The position numbers were made by a program, and so were the translations under genes. Source: Aquabacterium parvum (lineage in GTDB: Bacteria; Pseudomonadota; Gammaproteobacteria; Burkholderiales; Burkholderiaceae_C). From it: a stretch of 64,000 nucleotides of DNA. The number at the start of each line of letters is the position of its first letter. Position 1 is the first letter of the stretch. The stretch covers positions 62,001 to 126,000 of the forward strand of contig NZ_LFRI01000516.1 of the NCBI RefSeq assembly GCF_001447195.1. The letters are read 5' to 3'. Below the pieces are notes generated by a model. That model worked only from the letters and a program-made list of their open reading frames with translations, did no database searches and had not been told where the DNA came from. Below are positions 17,594 to 26,310 of the stretch, piece after piece.

Positions 17594-18796
17594 ATGGATC
17601 AACTCAAACAAGGCGCTGACGCGCTGTTCATCCTTTTGGGCGCCGTCATGGTGCTCGCCATGCATGCCGGCTTCGCCTTCCTCGAATTGGGCACGGTGCG
17701 GCACAAAAACCAGGTCAATGCCCTGGTCAAGATCCTGGTCGATTTCTGCGTCTCGACGCTGGCCTACTTTTTCGTGGGCTACACCATCGCCTACGGGGTC
17801 GACTTCTACGCTGGCGCAGGCACCCTGGCGCAGAACAACGGCTACGCCCTGGTCAAGTTTTTCTTCCTGCTGACGTTCGCAGCGGCCATCCCGGCCATCA
17901 TTTCAGGTGGCATCGCCGAGCGCGCCAAGTTCGGCCCGCAGTTGATTGCCACGGCTGCCATCGTGGGCTTGTTCTACCCGCTGTGCGAAGGCGCCATCTG
18001 GAACAACAAGTTCGGTGTGGGCGACTGGCTGCAGTCTCTCTCGGGCACCCCGATGCACGACTTCGCTGGCTCGGTGGTGGTTCACGCCTTCGGTGGCTGG
18101 CTGGCGTTGCCGGCCGTGCTCATCCTGGGCGCGCGCCGCAACCGCTATCGCAAGAACGGTGAAATCTCGGCCCACCCGCCCTCGAGCATCCCCTTCCTGG
18201 CGCTGGGTTCGTGGATCCTGGCCGTGGGCTGGTTCGGCTTCAACGTGATGAGCGCCCAGACCATCGACAAGATCTCGGGCCTGGTCGCGGTGAACTCGTT
18301 GATGGCCCTGGTGGGCGGCACGCTGGTGGCCGTGCTCATGGGCCGCAACGACCCGGGCTTTGCCTACAACGGCCCCCTGGCCGGCCTGGTGGCGGTGTGC
18401 GCCGGCTCGGACATCATGCATCCGGCGGGTGCGCTGGTGGTGGGCGGCATCGCGGGCGCGATCTTCGTGCTGATGTTCACCCTGGTGCAGAACAAGTGGA
18501 AGATCGATGACGTGTTGGGCGTCTGGCCGCTGCACGGCTTGTGCGGAGCCTGGGGCGGGATCGCGGCAGGCATCTTCGGGCAGACCGAGCTCGGTGGCGC
18601 TGGTGGCGTGAGCCTGCTGACCCAGACCGTCGGCACGCTGGGCGTGGTGGCCTTTGCACTGATCTCTGGCGGGCTGGTTTACGGGGTGCTCAACAAGGCC
18701 ATGGGCCTGCGCCTGTCGCAAGAAGAAGAATTCGAAGGCGCCGACCTGTCGATCCATCGAATCAAGGCGACCCCGGAACACGAAACATCCTGGTGA
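17594..18796 (+). CDS. amtB: Ammonium transporter
   Basis: 400 residues from the ATG at 17594; the frame is open far upstream but overlaps the promoter. An integral membrane protein with about 11 helices and no cleavable signal. Amt landmarks are AMHAGFAFLELGTVRHKN, GGIAERAKF, the pore-lining His in DFAGSVVVHAFGG, GWFGFN, and VWPLHGLCGAWGGIAAGIFG. It takes up ammonium when nitrogen is scarce. A sigma-54 promoter precedes it. The usual partner glnK is absent; a terminator follows directly. Confidence 0.97.
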   Translation: MDQLKQGADALFILLGAVMVLAMHAGFAFLELGTVRHKNQVNALVKILVDFCVSTLAYFFVGYTIAYGVDFYAGAGTLAQNNGYALVKFFFLLTFAAAIPAIISGGIAERAKFGPQLIATAAIVGLFYPLCEGAIWNNKFGVGDWLQSLSGTPMHDFAGSVVVHAFGGWLALPAVLILGARRNRYRKNGEISAHPPSSIPFLALGSWILAVGWFGFNVMSAQTIDKISGLVAVNSLMALVGGTLVAVLMGRNDPGFAYNGPLAGLVAVCAGSDIMHPAGALVVGGIAGAIFVLMFTLVQNKWKIDDVLGVWPLHGLCGAWGGIAAGIFGQTELGGAGGVSLLTQTVGTLGVVAFALISGGLVYGVLNKAMGLRLSQEEEFEGADLSIHRIKATPEHETSW

Positions 18797-18821
18797 AGCC
18801 AAAGCGCCACACGAACCTGAC

Positions 18822-18844
18822 AACCCGGCACCCGCCGGGTTTTT
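18822..18844 (+). terminator. amtB terminator
   Basis: Stem AACCCGGC/GCCGGGTT with loop ACCC, followed by TTT, 25 nt after the amtB stop. The remainder of the gap to 19023 holds nothing recognised. Confidence 0.85.
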
Positions 18845-19023
18845 CCTTGGCGCCCCCGATGGAGGCACCAGATCACCCCCCACGAGGAATGCCCCAATGG
18901 CCGAATGGCCCTGTGGTGACGCATCCTTGAGGGAGTTCACGCCTTGGACTGCACCACGGCACCGGCGCAGTGCCACCCAGCAGCATTGGTCGCTCCAAGC
19001 CCAACACCCAGCCTCGCCTCACC

Positions 19024-19854
19024 ATGCAAAACCGCTCGTGTTTTCTTCGCTCAATCGTTGCATCCCTTGCTGTGGGATCCGCCTTTAGCTTCGCACCGGC
19101 GGCTCACGCCATCGTCAATGGCACGGCGACCAACGGCTTTGATGCCATTGGCGAGCTTGGAGGCGCCTCTGGCGTGCTCATCGCGAGCAACTGGGTCCTG
19201 ACGGCAGCGCACGTGGCCAGCTCACTGACAGTCGGCTCGAGCAGCTTCGTGTCGCAGGCCGGCTCGTCTCTGGTGAGCGCCACCTTCACGTTCAGCAGCG
19301 CCGACTTCCCGAACGACGACATCGCGCTGGTTCAGCTTTCTTCATCATTGAGCATCGCCACCCCCTTTCTCAATGACGAGGTGATCACCTCGTCGCAGGT
19401 CGCGTCGCTGGGCACGCTGACCATGGTGTCGGCGCAGAACCAGGCACCCAACGGCTTCGCCACCACGACCGCGTACGACGTGGCCGCCACCTACCAGGCG
19501 GACGCCGCTGGCGCGGCCTCGGTGAACTGGCTGCTGACCAACGGCAACGCCCATTTGCAGGGGGGCGACAGCGGCGGCGCCTTGTTCGCCGGGACACCGA
19601 CCGACAGCGCTGGAGCGCTGCTGTTCGGCGTGGCGTCTGCGGTGCTCCAGGACGGCGACACGGGTGCAACAGAGGGCTCGGCCTTCGTGCAGGTCGCCAG
19701 CTACCGCAGCTGGATCGACGCCACCATGGCCAGCTCTGGGCAGCAGGCCACTTGGGTGTCCAGCGTGCCCGAGCCCTCCAGCATGCTGCTGCTCGCCATC
19801 GGCGGATTGGCCATTTTGGCCAGAAGAACTGGACAAATCAGCCGAAATGGCTAA
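19024..19854 (+). CDS. PEP-CTERM trypsin-like serine protease
   Basis: 276 residues from the ATG at 19024. A signal peptide (about 1-29, ending PAAHA) is followed by a chymotrypsin-fold domain starting IVNGTA. The catalytic triad is visible: His in TAAHV, Asp in NDDIALV, Ser in GGDSGGAL. The C-terminus is a PEP-CTERM sorting signal: VPEPSS, a hydrophobic helix, then ARR. Such proteins are exported, cut by an exosortase and delivered to the outer surface, usually with an exopolysaccharide locus like the one at 28-52 kb. The last codons contain the promoter of the antitoxin gene. Confidence 0.92.
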   Translation: MQNRSCFLRSIVASLAVGSAFSFAPAAHAIVNGTATNGFDAIGELGGASGVLIASNWVLTAAHVASSLTVGSSSFVSQAGSSLVSATFTFSSADFPNDDIALVQLSSSLSIATPFLNDEVITSSQVASLGTLTMVSAQNQAPNGFATTTAYDVAATYQADAAGAASVNWLLTNGNAHLQGGDSGGALFAGTPTDSAGALLFGVASAVLQDGDTGATEGSAFVQVASYRSWIDATMASSGQQATWVSSVPEPSSMLLLAIGGLAILARRTGQISRNG

Positions 19855-19881
19855 AATGGCTCCATCGATCAAATTTGATCG
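19830..19881 (+). promoter_or_regulatory. Promoter and operator of the toxin-antitoxin module
   Basis: TGGACA (19830-19835), a 16-nt spacer and TAAAAT (19852-19857) form a good sigma-70 promoter inside the 3' end of the protease gene. Just past the expected start site lies the perfect 16-bp palindrome CGATCAAATTTGATCG (19866-19881), 14 nt before the antitoxin ATG. Phd/YefM antitoxins repress their own promoters by binding such palindromes. Confidence 0.75.
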
Positions 19882-19895
19882 CGAAGGGCGTCCCC

Positions 19896-20246
19896 ATGAC
19901 TGCACTGACCTTGCGCAACCACCGAGGCGAAGAGGTGGCTGTTCCCGAGTTTTCTGCCACCGAAGCCAAGAACAGTTTCGGGCGCGTCCTGGACGCTGCC
20001 TCCAGCCAAGGCATGGTGGCCATCACCAAACGAGACCGCACCACAGCTGTGGTGCTGTCTCTGGACGCCTACCAGGCTTTGCTTGACGCGCGCGACCAGG
20101 CTCTGGGCAGCCTGAGCCATGAGTTCGACGCCTTGCTTCAACAAATGCAAACGCCTGCATCGCGCCAGGGCATGCTGGCGGCTTTCGACGCCTCCCCCGA
20201 AGAGCTGGGCGCAGCAGCCCTGGCGGCGGTGACGCCAGCCCACTGA
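19896..20246 (+). CDS. Phd/YefM-family antitoxin
   Basis: 116 residues from the ATG at 19896. The N-terminal half fits the Phd/YefM DNA-binding fold: EFSATEAKNSFGRVLDAAS, then VAITKRDRTTAVVLSLDAYQALL. The C-terminal 50 residues are acidic/Ala-rich and helical, a likely toxin-neutralising tail. It is preceded by a promoter and 16-bp palindrome, suggesting autorepression. The next gene encodes a zeta-like kinase 115 bp downstream, past a terminator. Phd proteins usually pair with Doc, YoeB or PIN toxins; a zeta-like partner is less usual, so the pairing is inferred from position. Confidence 0.85.
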   Translation: MTALTLRNHRGEEVAVPEFSATEAKNSFGRVLDAASSQGMVAITKRDRTTAVVLSLDAYQALLDARDQALGSLSHEFDALLQQMQTPASRQGMLAAFDASPEELGAAALAAVTPAH

Positions 20247-20305
20247 AATCGACCAAAGAGGTCGGCCAGACGCACCACCAGGCGCCTCGATGCGCCGCAC
20301 GCTTC

Positions 20306-20330
20306 AGGCGCACCCCCAGGTGCGCCTTTT
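20306..20330 (+). terminator. Terminator between antitoxin and toxin genes
   Basis: Perfect 9-bp stem AGGCGCACC/GGTGCGCCT with loop CCCA, followed by TTT and ending 31 nt before the toxin GTG start. Toxin mRNA would have to come from readthrough, which would keep toxin below antitoxin. Confidence 0.8.
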
Positions 20331-20361
20331 CGTTTCAACCTGAAAAACAGAGAGACTGCCC

Positions 20362-21141
20362 GTGGACCAGACTGCCCACGCCCCCCGCATTTTCGTGCTG
20401 GCTGGCACCAACGGTGCCGGCAAAAGCAGCATCGGCGGGGCCACCATCCGCGCCCATGGCGCCCAGTATTTCAACCCGGATGAGGCCGCTGCCCGCATCC
20501 GGGCGGCTCAGCCGCACCTGAGCGCCACCCAAGCCAACAGCGCCGCCTGGCATGAGGGCAAGCGCCTGCTCCAACATGCCATCGCCCAGCGGCTGGATCA
20601 CAACTTTGAAACCACCCTGGGTGGGCAAAGCTTCGCGCGCCTGCTCAAACAGGCTGCTCTGGCTGGCATCGAGGTGCGGATCTGGTACGTCGGGCTGGCC
20701 AGCCCGGAGCAGCACCTGGCTCGCGTCAAAGCCCGGGTGCGCAAAGGCGGCCATGACATCCCTGAGGCCGACATCCGCCGCCGCTTTGACCAAAGCCGTT
20801 TGCAATTGATCCAGCTGATGCCCCACCTGGCTGAGCTGCGCGTCTACGACAACAGCCACGACGCCGATCCGCACCAGGGCCAAGCACCCCAACCCAAATT
20901 GGTGGTGCATTGGCAGCAAGGTCGGGTGCGCGTGCCAGCAAGCGCCACCGACATGGGTCAGACGCCGGAATGGGCCAAACCGATCGCGATGGCAGCCATC
21001 AAGGCAGCAGCCTCGCGCCAGACAGCCTCATCGACAGAACCGAAAGCAGCCAAGGCCAAGTCCAGCGAGCCCAAGCTTTCGGCGCTCAAGCCCGCGTCGC
21101 CAACAGGCGCTCGGCCAAAGCGAAGTCGCCCGGCCAAGTGA
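20362..21141 (+). CDS. Zeta-toxin-like P-loop kinase (COG4185 type)
   Basis: 259 residues from a GTG start at 20362. Walker A is LAGTNGAGKSS (about 13-23). Other conserved elements are FNPDEAAARIR, NFETTLGG and GGHDIPEADIRRRFDQSR, which carries the Arg sensor, typical of zeta-like ATPases. Zeta toxins phosphorylate UDP-N-acetylglucosamine and poison cell-wall synthesis; this activity is inferred here. The Ala/Lys/Pro-rich tail (about 200-259) looks unstructured, and its last 56 nt overlap the 3' end of ispD on the other strand. It could instead be a housekeeping kinase, but the Phd-type gene upstream favours a toxin. Confidence 0.82.
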   Translation: MDQTAHAPRIFVLAGTNGAGKSSIGGATIRAHGAQYFNPDEAAARIRAAQPHLSATQANSAAWHEGKRLLQHAIAQRLDHNFETTLGGQSFARLLKQAALAGIEVRIWYVGLASPEQHLARVKARVRKGGHDIPEADIRRRFDQSRLQLIQLMPHLAELRVYDNSHDADPHQGQAPQPKLVVHWQQGRVRVPASATDMGQTPEWAKPIAMAAIKAAASRQTASSTEPKAAKAKSSEPKLSALKPASPTGARPKRSRPAK

Positions 21142-21850
21142 CCTTGAAGTTCTCGAAATCGCCCGTCACCAGGCGGGGCGCGTGCCCCAGCATCTCGATG
21201 GCACTGGCCTCGTCGGTGACCGCCGCCGCCGTGGCGGGGTCAGACAATGCCCCCAACAAGGCCGGCTGAAGCAAGCCCAGGCGAAACACCTGAGGCGTCT
21301 GGGCTCCCCACTTGGCGGTGCGGTCCACCGTCTGGCAGGAGCGGGGTTCACCGTCCGCCCCAGGCTCCGATGCCTTGAGCGTGTCCGCCAATGGGAGCGC
21401 CAGCAAGCCGCCCACCTCGTCATCGACACAAGCGTCCAGCAGGCGATCGACCCATTCGGGCCGCAAGAGGCACCGCGCCGCGTCATGCACCAGCACCCAA
21501 TCGTGGGGCTCGGCGCCCCGGGCTCGCAACTCGCTCAGCCCGTTGAGCACGCTCTCGGCCCGGCTTGCGCCGCCGACCCGCGCCACCCAGGCCCCTTCGC
21601 CTGCGAAATCAGGGGCGTGGCGCTCGAATTGCGTGTCCTCGGGCGACAGCACCACCAGCGTCGCGGACAGCCTTGGCACCGCTTGCAGCGCCCTCAAGGT
21701 GTGCGACACCACCGAGCGCCCTGCGACAGGGTGGTACTGCTTGGGCCCACCCACACCCGCCCGCTCGCCGACCCCGGCACAAGGCACCAACGCAAAACAA
21801 CGCGGCTGAAATTCAGGTGACGTCAGGGTGAACAGGGATGTCTCGGGCAT
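21086..21850 (-). CDS. ispD: 2-C-methyl-D-erythritol 4-phosphate cytidylyltransferase
   Basis: Third MEP-pathway step: couples CTP to methylerythritol 4-phosphate. 254 residues from the ATG at 21850; a GTG at 21868 is possible. The nucleotide-binding motif is PCAGVGERAGVGGPKQY (slightly atypical), followed by the conserved VHDAARCLL, TVDRTAKWGAQTPQVF and TDEASAIEMLG. It diverges from mfd with a 95-bp gap, and its 3' end overlaps the zeta-like gene by 56 bp. ispF is not adjacent. Confidence 0.96.
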   Translation of the reverse strand: MPETSLFTLTSPEFQPRCFALVPCAGVGERAGVGGPKQYHPVAGRSVVSHTLRALQAVPRLSATLVVLSPEDTQFERHAPDFAGEGAWVARVGGASRAESVLNGLSELRARGAEPHDWVLVHDAARCLLRPEWVDRLLDACVDDEVGGLLALPLADTLKASEPGADGEPRSCQTVDRTAKWGAQTPQVFRLGLLQPALLGALSDPATAAAVTDEASAIEMLGHAPRLVTGDFENFKVTWPGDFALAERLLATRA

Positions 21851-21945
21851 GGCCGGATTGTCTCGCACCTAAAATCAAAGCCAATGCGTTGATCGTTGAC
21901 GCCCGGCCACACCTGTGCCCGGGCCTTTTGCTTTTTCACCTGCTC

Positions 21946-24900
21946 ATGCTGCCCGCCCTGCCCTCGCCCGCCATCGCCCCCGGCAAACGCTTCTCCGTGC
22001 CTCGGCCCATCGGCTCGGGCGACGCGGCTTTGCTGGCCCACTTTGCCCTGGCACGCAAGGCACAAGGCCAGCTCACCGCCCTGCTCACGGCCGACCCGGC
22101 AGATGCCCAGCGCCTGCTCGACGAGGTCGCCTTCTTTGCGCCCGAGCTGCGCTGCGCCATCTTTCCCGACTGGGAAACGCTGCCCTACGACACCTTCTCG
22201 CCTCACCAGGACCTGATCTCGGAGCGCCTGGCCACGCTCTGGCGCATGCAAAACGGCGTGGCAGGAGAAGGCGACAAGGGCGTCGACCTGGTCATGCTGC
22301 CCGCCACCACGGCCCTCACGCGCCTGGCGCCGCCCTCCTTCCTGGCCGCCTACACCTTCCACTTCAAGCAAAAGCAAAAACTCAACGAAGCCGCGCTCAA
22401 GTCGCAACTCACCCTGGCCGGCTACAACCACGTCAGCCAGGTGGTCTCGCCCGGCGAATACGCCGTGCGTGGCGGCCTGATCGACCTCTACCCCATGGGC
22501 TCGCTGGTGCCTTACCGGGTCGACCTGTTCGGCGACGAGATCGACTCCATCCGCACCTTCGATCCAGACACCCAACGCAGCCTCTACCCCGTGCCGGAGG
22601 TTCGCCTGCTGCCAGGCCGCGAGTTCCCGATGGACGAAGCCTCGCGCGCGGCGTTCCGCGACCGTTGGCGCGAACGCATCGAAGGCGATCCGAGCAAGTC
22701 GCGCATTTACAAAGACATCGGCACGGGTGTGGCCACGGGCGGCATCGAGTACTACCTGCCCCTGTTTTTCAACGAGACCTCGACCTTCTTTGAACACCTG
22801 GGGGACCCGACTCAGGGTGGTGCCGCAATCGTCCTGCACGGTGACATCGACGAAGCCCTGCGCCGCTTTTGGACCGAAACCCGCGAGCGCCACCGCTTCC
22901 TGCAACACGACCCCGAGCGCCCCCTGCTGCCGCCCGAAGAGATCTTCCTCAAGTCAGACGAGTTCTTCACGCTGGCCAACGCCCACGCGGTGCTGGCCAT
23001 CCGCGGCACCGAGCCCACCGAATGGGCTCGTCCATTGCCCAACCTGAGCGTCGAGCGCGGCGGCCAGGACCCGCTGCGCAAGCTGGAGCAACACCTGAGC
23101 CAGACCGAAGCCCGCGTGCTGGTGGTGGCCGAAAGCGCCGGCCGCCGCGAAAGCCTGATGGAGCTGCTGCGCGACCACAAGCTGGAGCTCCCCAGCGTCG
23201 ACAACCTGCACGCCTTCTCGGTCAGCGACCACCGCCACGCCATCACCGCCGCCCCCCTTGCCGCAGGCTTCATCTGGCAGGCCGCCACCACCGCACAGAG
23301 CCTGCACCTCATCACCGAGACCGAGCTCTTCGACGCCAGCCCGGCCACGCGCCGTCGCCGCAAGAAAAACGAACAGACCACCGACGTCGACTCGCTCATC
23401 AAGGACCTGTCCGAGTTGAACGTGGGCGACCCGGTGGTGCACAGCAACCACGGCATCGGCCGCTACCAGGGCCTCATCAACCTCGACCTGGGCGACGGCC
23501 CCTCCGAGTTCCTGCACCTGGAGTACGCCGACAAGGCCGTGCTCTACGTGCCCGTGTCGCAACTGCACCTGATCAGCCGCTACACCGGCGTCAGCGCCGA
23601 CGAGGCTCCGCTGCACAAGCTCGGCTCACCCCAGTGGGACAAGGCCAAGCGCAAGGCCGCCGAACAGGTGCGCGACACCGCCGCCGAGCTGCTCAACCTC
23701 TACGCCCGCCGCGCCGCCCGCGAAGGCCACGCCTTCCGCTTCAGCGCCCAGGACTACGAGGCCTTCGCCACCAGCTTCGGCTTCGAAGAAACGCCCGACC
23801 AGCGCGCAGCCATCCACGCCGTCATCCAGGACATGATCAGCCCGCGCCCGATGGACCGCCTGGTCTGCGGCGACGTGGGCTTCGGCAAGACGGAAGTCGC
23901 GCTGCGCGCCATGTTCGTGGCCGTCACCAGCGGCAAGCAAGTCGCCCTGCTGGCGCCCACCACGCTGCTGGCAGAGCAGCACTACCAGAACATCTCCGAC
24001 CGCTTCGCACAGTGGCCCGTGAAGGTGGCCGAGATGTCGCGCTTCCGCTCGGCCAAGGAAATCAAGCAGGCGATGCAGGGCATCGAAGACGGCACCATCG
24101 ACATTGTCGTGGGCACGCACAAGCTGCTGAGCGAATCGGTCAAGTTCAAGCGCCTGGGGCTGCTCATCATCGACGAGGAGCACCGTTTCGGCGTGCGCCA
24201 CAAAGAGGCCATCAAGGCCATGCGCGCCGACATCGACGTGCTCACCCTCACCGCCACGCCCATCCCTCGCACCCTGGGCATGGCCATGGAGGGCCTGCGT
24301 GACCTGTCCGTGATCGCCACCGCCCCGCAACGCCGTCTGGCCATCAAGACCTTCGTGCGCAGTGAAAACAGCAGCGTCATCCGCGAAGCCGTGCTGCGCG
24401 AACTCAAGCGTGGCGGCCAGGTCTACTTCCTGCACAACGAGGTCGAGACCATCGAGAACCGGCGCGACAAGCTCGCCGAGCTGATCCCCGAAGCCCGCAT
24501 CGCCATCGCCCACGGCCAGATGCCCGAGCGCGAGCTCGAGCGCGTCATGCGCGACTTCGTGGCCCAGCGCCACAACGTGCTGCTGTGCTCGACCATCATC
24601 GAGACCGGCATCGATGTGCCGAGTGCCAACACCATCGTGATGACCCGCGCAGACAAGTTCGGTCTGGCCCAGCTGCACCAGCTGCGCGGTCGCGTGGGCC
24701 GCTCGCACCACCAGGCCTATGCCTACCTGCTGGTGCCCGACGTCGAAGGGCTGACCAAGCAGGCCGCCCAACGCCTGGACGCCATCCAGAACATGGAAGA
24801 GCTGGGCTCGGGCTTCTACCTGGCCATGCACGACCTGGAGATCCGCGGCGCCGGCGAGGTGCTGGGCGACAACCAGAGCGGCAACATGATGGAGGTGGGC

Positions 24901-25440
24901 TTCCAGCTCTACAACGAGATGCTGGCCGAAGCCGTGCGCGCCCTCAAATCCGGCAAAGAACCCGACCTGCTCTCGCCCTCGGGCCTGTTCGGCAGCAACA
25001 CCGACATCAACCTGCACGCGCCCGCCCTGCTGCCCGACGCCTACTGCGGCGACGTGCACGTGCGCCTGAGCCTGTACAAGCGCCTGGCGACCGCCGACTC
25101 CGCCGACAAGATCGAAGGCATGCTGGAAGAGCTGGTCGACCGATTCGGCAAACTGCCACCCCAGGCGCAGGCCCTGTTCGACACCCACAAGCTGCGAGTG
25201 CAGGCCAAGCCCTATGGCGTCATCAAGATCGACGCCGCCCCCGGCATCATCAACGTGACCTTCCGCCCCAACCCGCCGATCGACCCGATGCGCATCATCG
25301 AGCTGGTGCAGAAGAACCGCCACATCAAGCTGGCCGGCAACGACAAGCTGCGCATCGAGAAGGAGTTGAAAGACCCGAAAGACCGCGCCCAGTACGTGCG
25401 CGATCTGCTCAAGCAACTCGGGCAGCCGCTCAAAACCTGA
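21946..25440 (+). CDS. mfd: Transcription-repair coupling factor
   Basis: 1164 residues from the ATG at 21946, near the E. coli length (1148). It removes RNA polymerase stalled at DNA lesions and recruits UvrA. A UvrB-homology region is at about 20-350, the RNA-polymerase-interacting domain begins near VGDPVVHSNHGIGRY (about 490), and the RecG-like translocase follows: Walker A GDVGFGKTE, DEEH box IIDEEHRFG, LTATPIPRTL, and motif VI QLRGRVGRS. A C-terminal TRCF domain ends the protein. It converges on the TfoX-like gene with a 9-bp gap. Confidence 0.98.
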   Translation: MLPALPSPAIAPGKRFSVPRPIGSGDAALLAHFALARKAQGQLTALLTADPADAQRLLDEVAFFAPELRCAIFPDWETLPYDTFSPHQDLISERLATLWRMQNGVAGEGDKGVDLVMLPATTALTRLAPPSFLAAYTFHFKQKQKLNEAALKSQLTLAGYNHVSQVVSPGEYAVRGGLIDLYPMGSLVPYRVDLFGDEIDSIRTFDPDTQRSLYPVPEVRLLPGREFPMDEASRAAFRDRWRERIEGDPSKSRIYKDIGTGVATGGIEYYLPLFFNETSTFFEHLGDPTQGGAAIVLHGDIDEALRRFWTETRERHRFLQHDPERPLLPPEEIFLKSDEFFTLANAHAVLAIRGTEPTEWARPLPNLSVERGGQDPLRKLEQHLSQTEARVLVVAESAGRRESLMELLRDHKLELPSVDNLHAFSVSDHRHAITAAPLAAGFIWQAATTAQSLHLITETELFDASPATRRRRKKNEQTTDVDSLIKDLSELNVGDPVVHSNHGIGRYQGLINLDLGDGPSEFLHLEYADKAVLYVPVSQLHLISRYTGVSADEAPLHKLGSPQWDKAKRKAAEQVRDTAAELLNLYARRAAREGHAFRFSAQDYEAFATSFGFEETPDQRAAIHAVIQDMISPRPMDRLVCGDVGFGKTEVALRAMFVAVTSGKQVALLAPTTLLAEQHYQNISDRFAQWPVKVAEMSRFRSAKEIKQAMQGIEDGTIDIVVGTHKLLSESVKFKRLGLLIIDEEHRFGVRHKEAIKAMRADIDVLTLTATPIPRTLGMAMEGLRDLSVIATAPQRRLAIKTFVRSENSSVIREAVLRELKRGGQVYFLHNEVETIENRRDKLAELIPEARIAIAHGQMPERELERVMRDFVAQRHNVLLCSTIIETGIDVPSANTIVMTRADKFGLAQLHQLRGRVGRSHHQAYAYLLVPDVEGLTKQAAQRLDAIQNMEELGSGFYLAMHDLEIRGAGEVLGDNQSGNMMEVGFQLYNEMLAEAVRALKSGKEPDLLSPSGLFGSNTDINLHAPALLPDAYCGDVHVRLSLYKRLATADSADKIEGMLEELVDRFGKLPPQAQALFDTHKLRVQAKPYGVIKIDAAPGIINVTFRPNPPIDPMRIIELVQKNRHIKLAGNDKLRIEKELKDPKDRAQYVRDLLKQLGQPLKT

Positions 25441-25449
25441 GCACGCAAC

Positions 25450-26172
25450 TCATCCCTGGCGCTGTGCATCCTCCAGCGCCATGAGCAAACTGGCGCGGTC
25501 GGCCACGGCCACCTCCTGCCAGGGCCGGCCGGTCAGCGCCCCCTCCAGGGCCCACAACAGGTTCAGGCTCACGCCCGGACTGAACTCGCGTGTGCGCACG
25601 TACGCCCTCACCGCACCAAGCTGCCGCAAACCATCCAGGCTGGTGATGCCGGCGGCCGCCAACGCGGCCACGCTGCGCGGCCCCAGGTTGGGCAGCTTGT
25701 CGAGTGGCACAGCTGATGCCGGGGCGCCGCCGCGCTTGTCCGTGCGACCCGCCTGGGCCACCCCAGGCATGGCCTCGGCGTCGATCGACTTCGCCGGCGA
25801 CTTGCCGCCCCGCTTGTTTCGGGGCTGACACCGGGCCCTGAGCGCCGCCTGCCAGGCCAATGCGCACCATTGGGCCATCTCAGTCGGGTCCTCCAATGCT
25901 TGAGGCGGCGCCTCGTGATAACTGAGGTGCACCGTGCGCCCCTTGGCGGCAAATGAAAAAGGCTGCAGATTGCATTTTGTGAAAATCGCGCGAGTTTCAT
26001 CGTCCACCTTGAGATAAAGCACCCCGTTTGCCAGAAGCGCAAACATGACGCCATCGCGATAAAAGCCATGCCCGCCGAACATCGCGCGCGCGCGCACCAC
26101 AGCGAAGCGATCCATCAGGTCGATGAAATGCTGCACCACCGCACCAGGTGGTCTGATCGGCTCACGGGACAT
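25450..26172 (-). CDS. TfoX N- and C-domain protein
   Basis: 240 residues. The N-terminal TfoX domain (about 14-110) has the marker MFGGHGFYRDG and VLYLKVDDE. A basic, Ser/Gly-rich linker follows (about 113-155). The C-terminal TfoX helix-hairpin domain (about 157-232) has LPNLGPRSVAALAAAGI and LNLLWALEGALTGRPW. Full-length TfoX/Sxy regulates competence genes with CRP in Haemophilus and Vibrio. Whether this protein acts so here is unknown. It may not be co-regulated with mfd, which converges on it. Confidence 0.88.
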   Translation of the reverse strand: MSREPIRPPGAVVQHFIDLMDRFAVVRARAMFGGHGFYRDGVMFALLANGVLYLKVDDETRAIFTKCNLQPFSFAAKGRTVHLSYHEAPPQALEDPTEMAQWCALAWQAALRARCQPRNKRGGKSPAKSIDAEAMPGVAQAGRTDKRGGAPASAVPLDKLPNLGPRSVAALAAAGITSLDGLRQLGAVRAYVRTREFSPGVSLNLLWALEGALTGRPWQEVAVADRASLLMALEDAQRQG

Positions 26173-26234
26173 GGCAAAACCCCTGGCAAAGGGTTGAACT
26201 CAGGCCACAGGCCCGGGAACAAGGGGTTGTCAAG

Positions 26235-26249
26235 TGTGAGGTATTCACA
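26235..26249 (+). repeat. Inverted repeat upstream of the PEP-CTERM gene
   Basis: TGTGA-GGTAT-TCACA, a 5-bp inverted repeat about 60 nt before the next ATG, between divergent genes. It resembles CRP half-sites, but the spacer is 5 nt instead of 6. Likely a regulator site; identity unknown. Confidence 0.35.
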
Positions 26250-26310
26250 GTAACGTTCCGAGTAACTGAAAACGCCCCAGGGGAGAGGTTCCCCAAAACC
26301 GGAGCAAACC

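Noticed and set aside
23626..25416. Long minus-strand open frame antisense to mfd (about 600 codons)
   Set aside because: Low-complexity His/Gln/Val-rich translation opposite a well-conserved gene; a GC-bias shadow.
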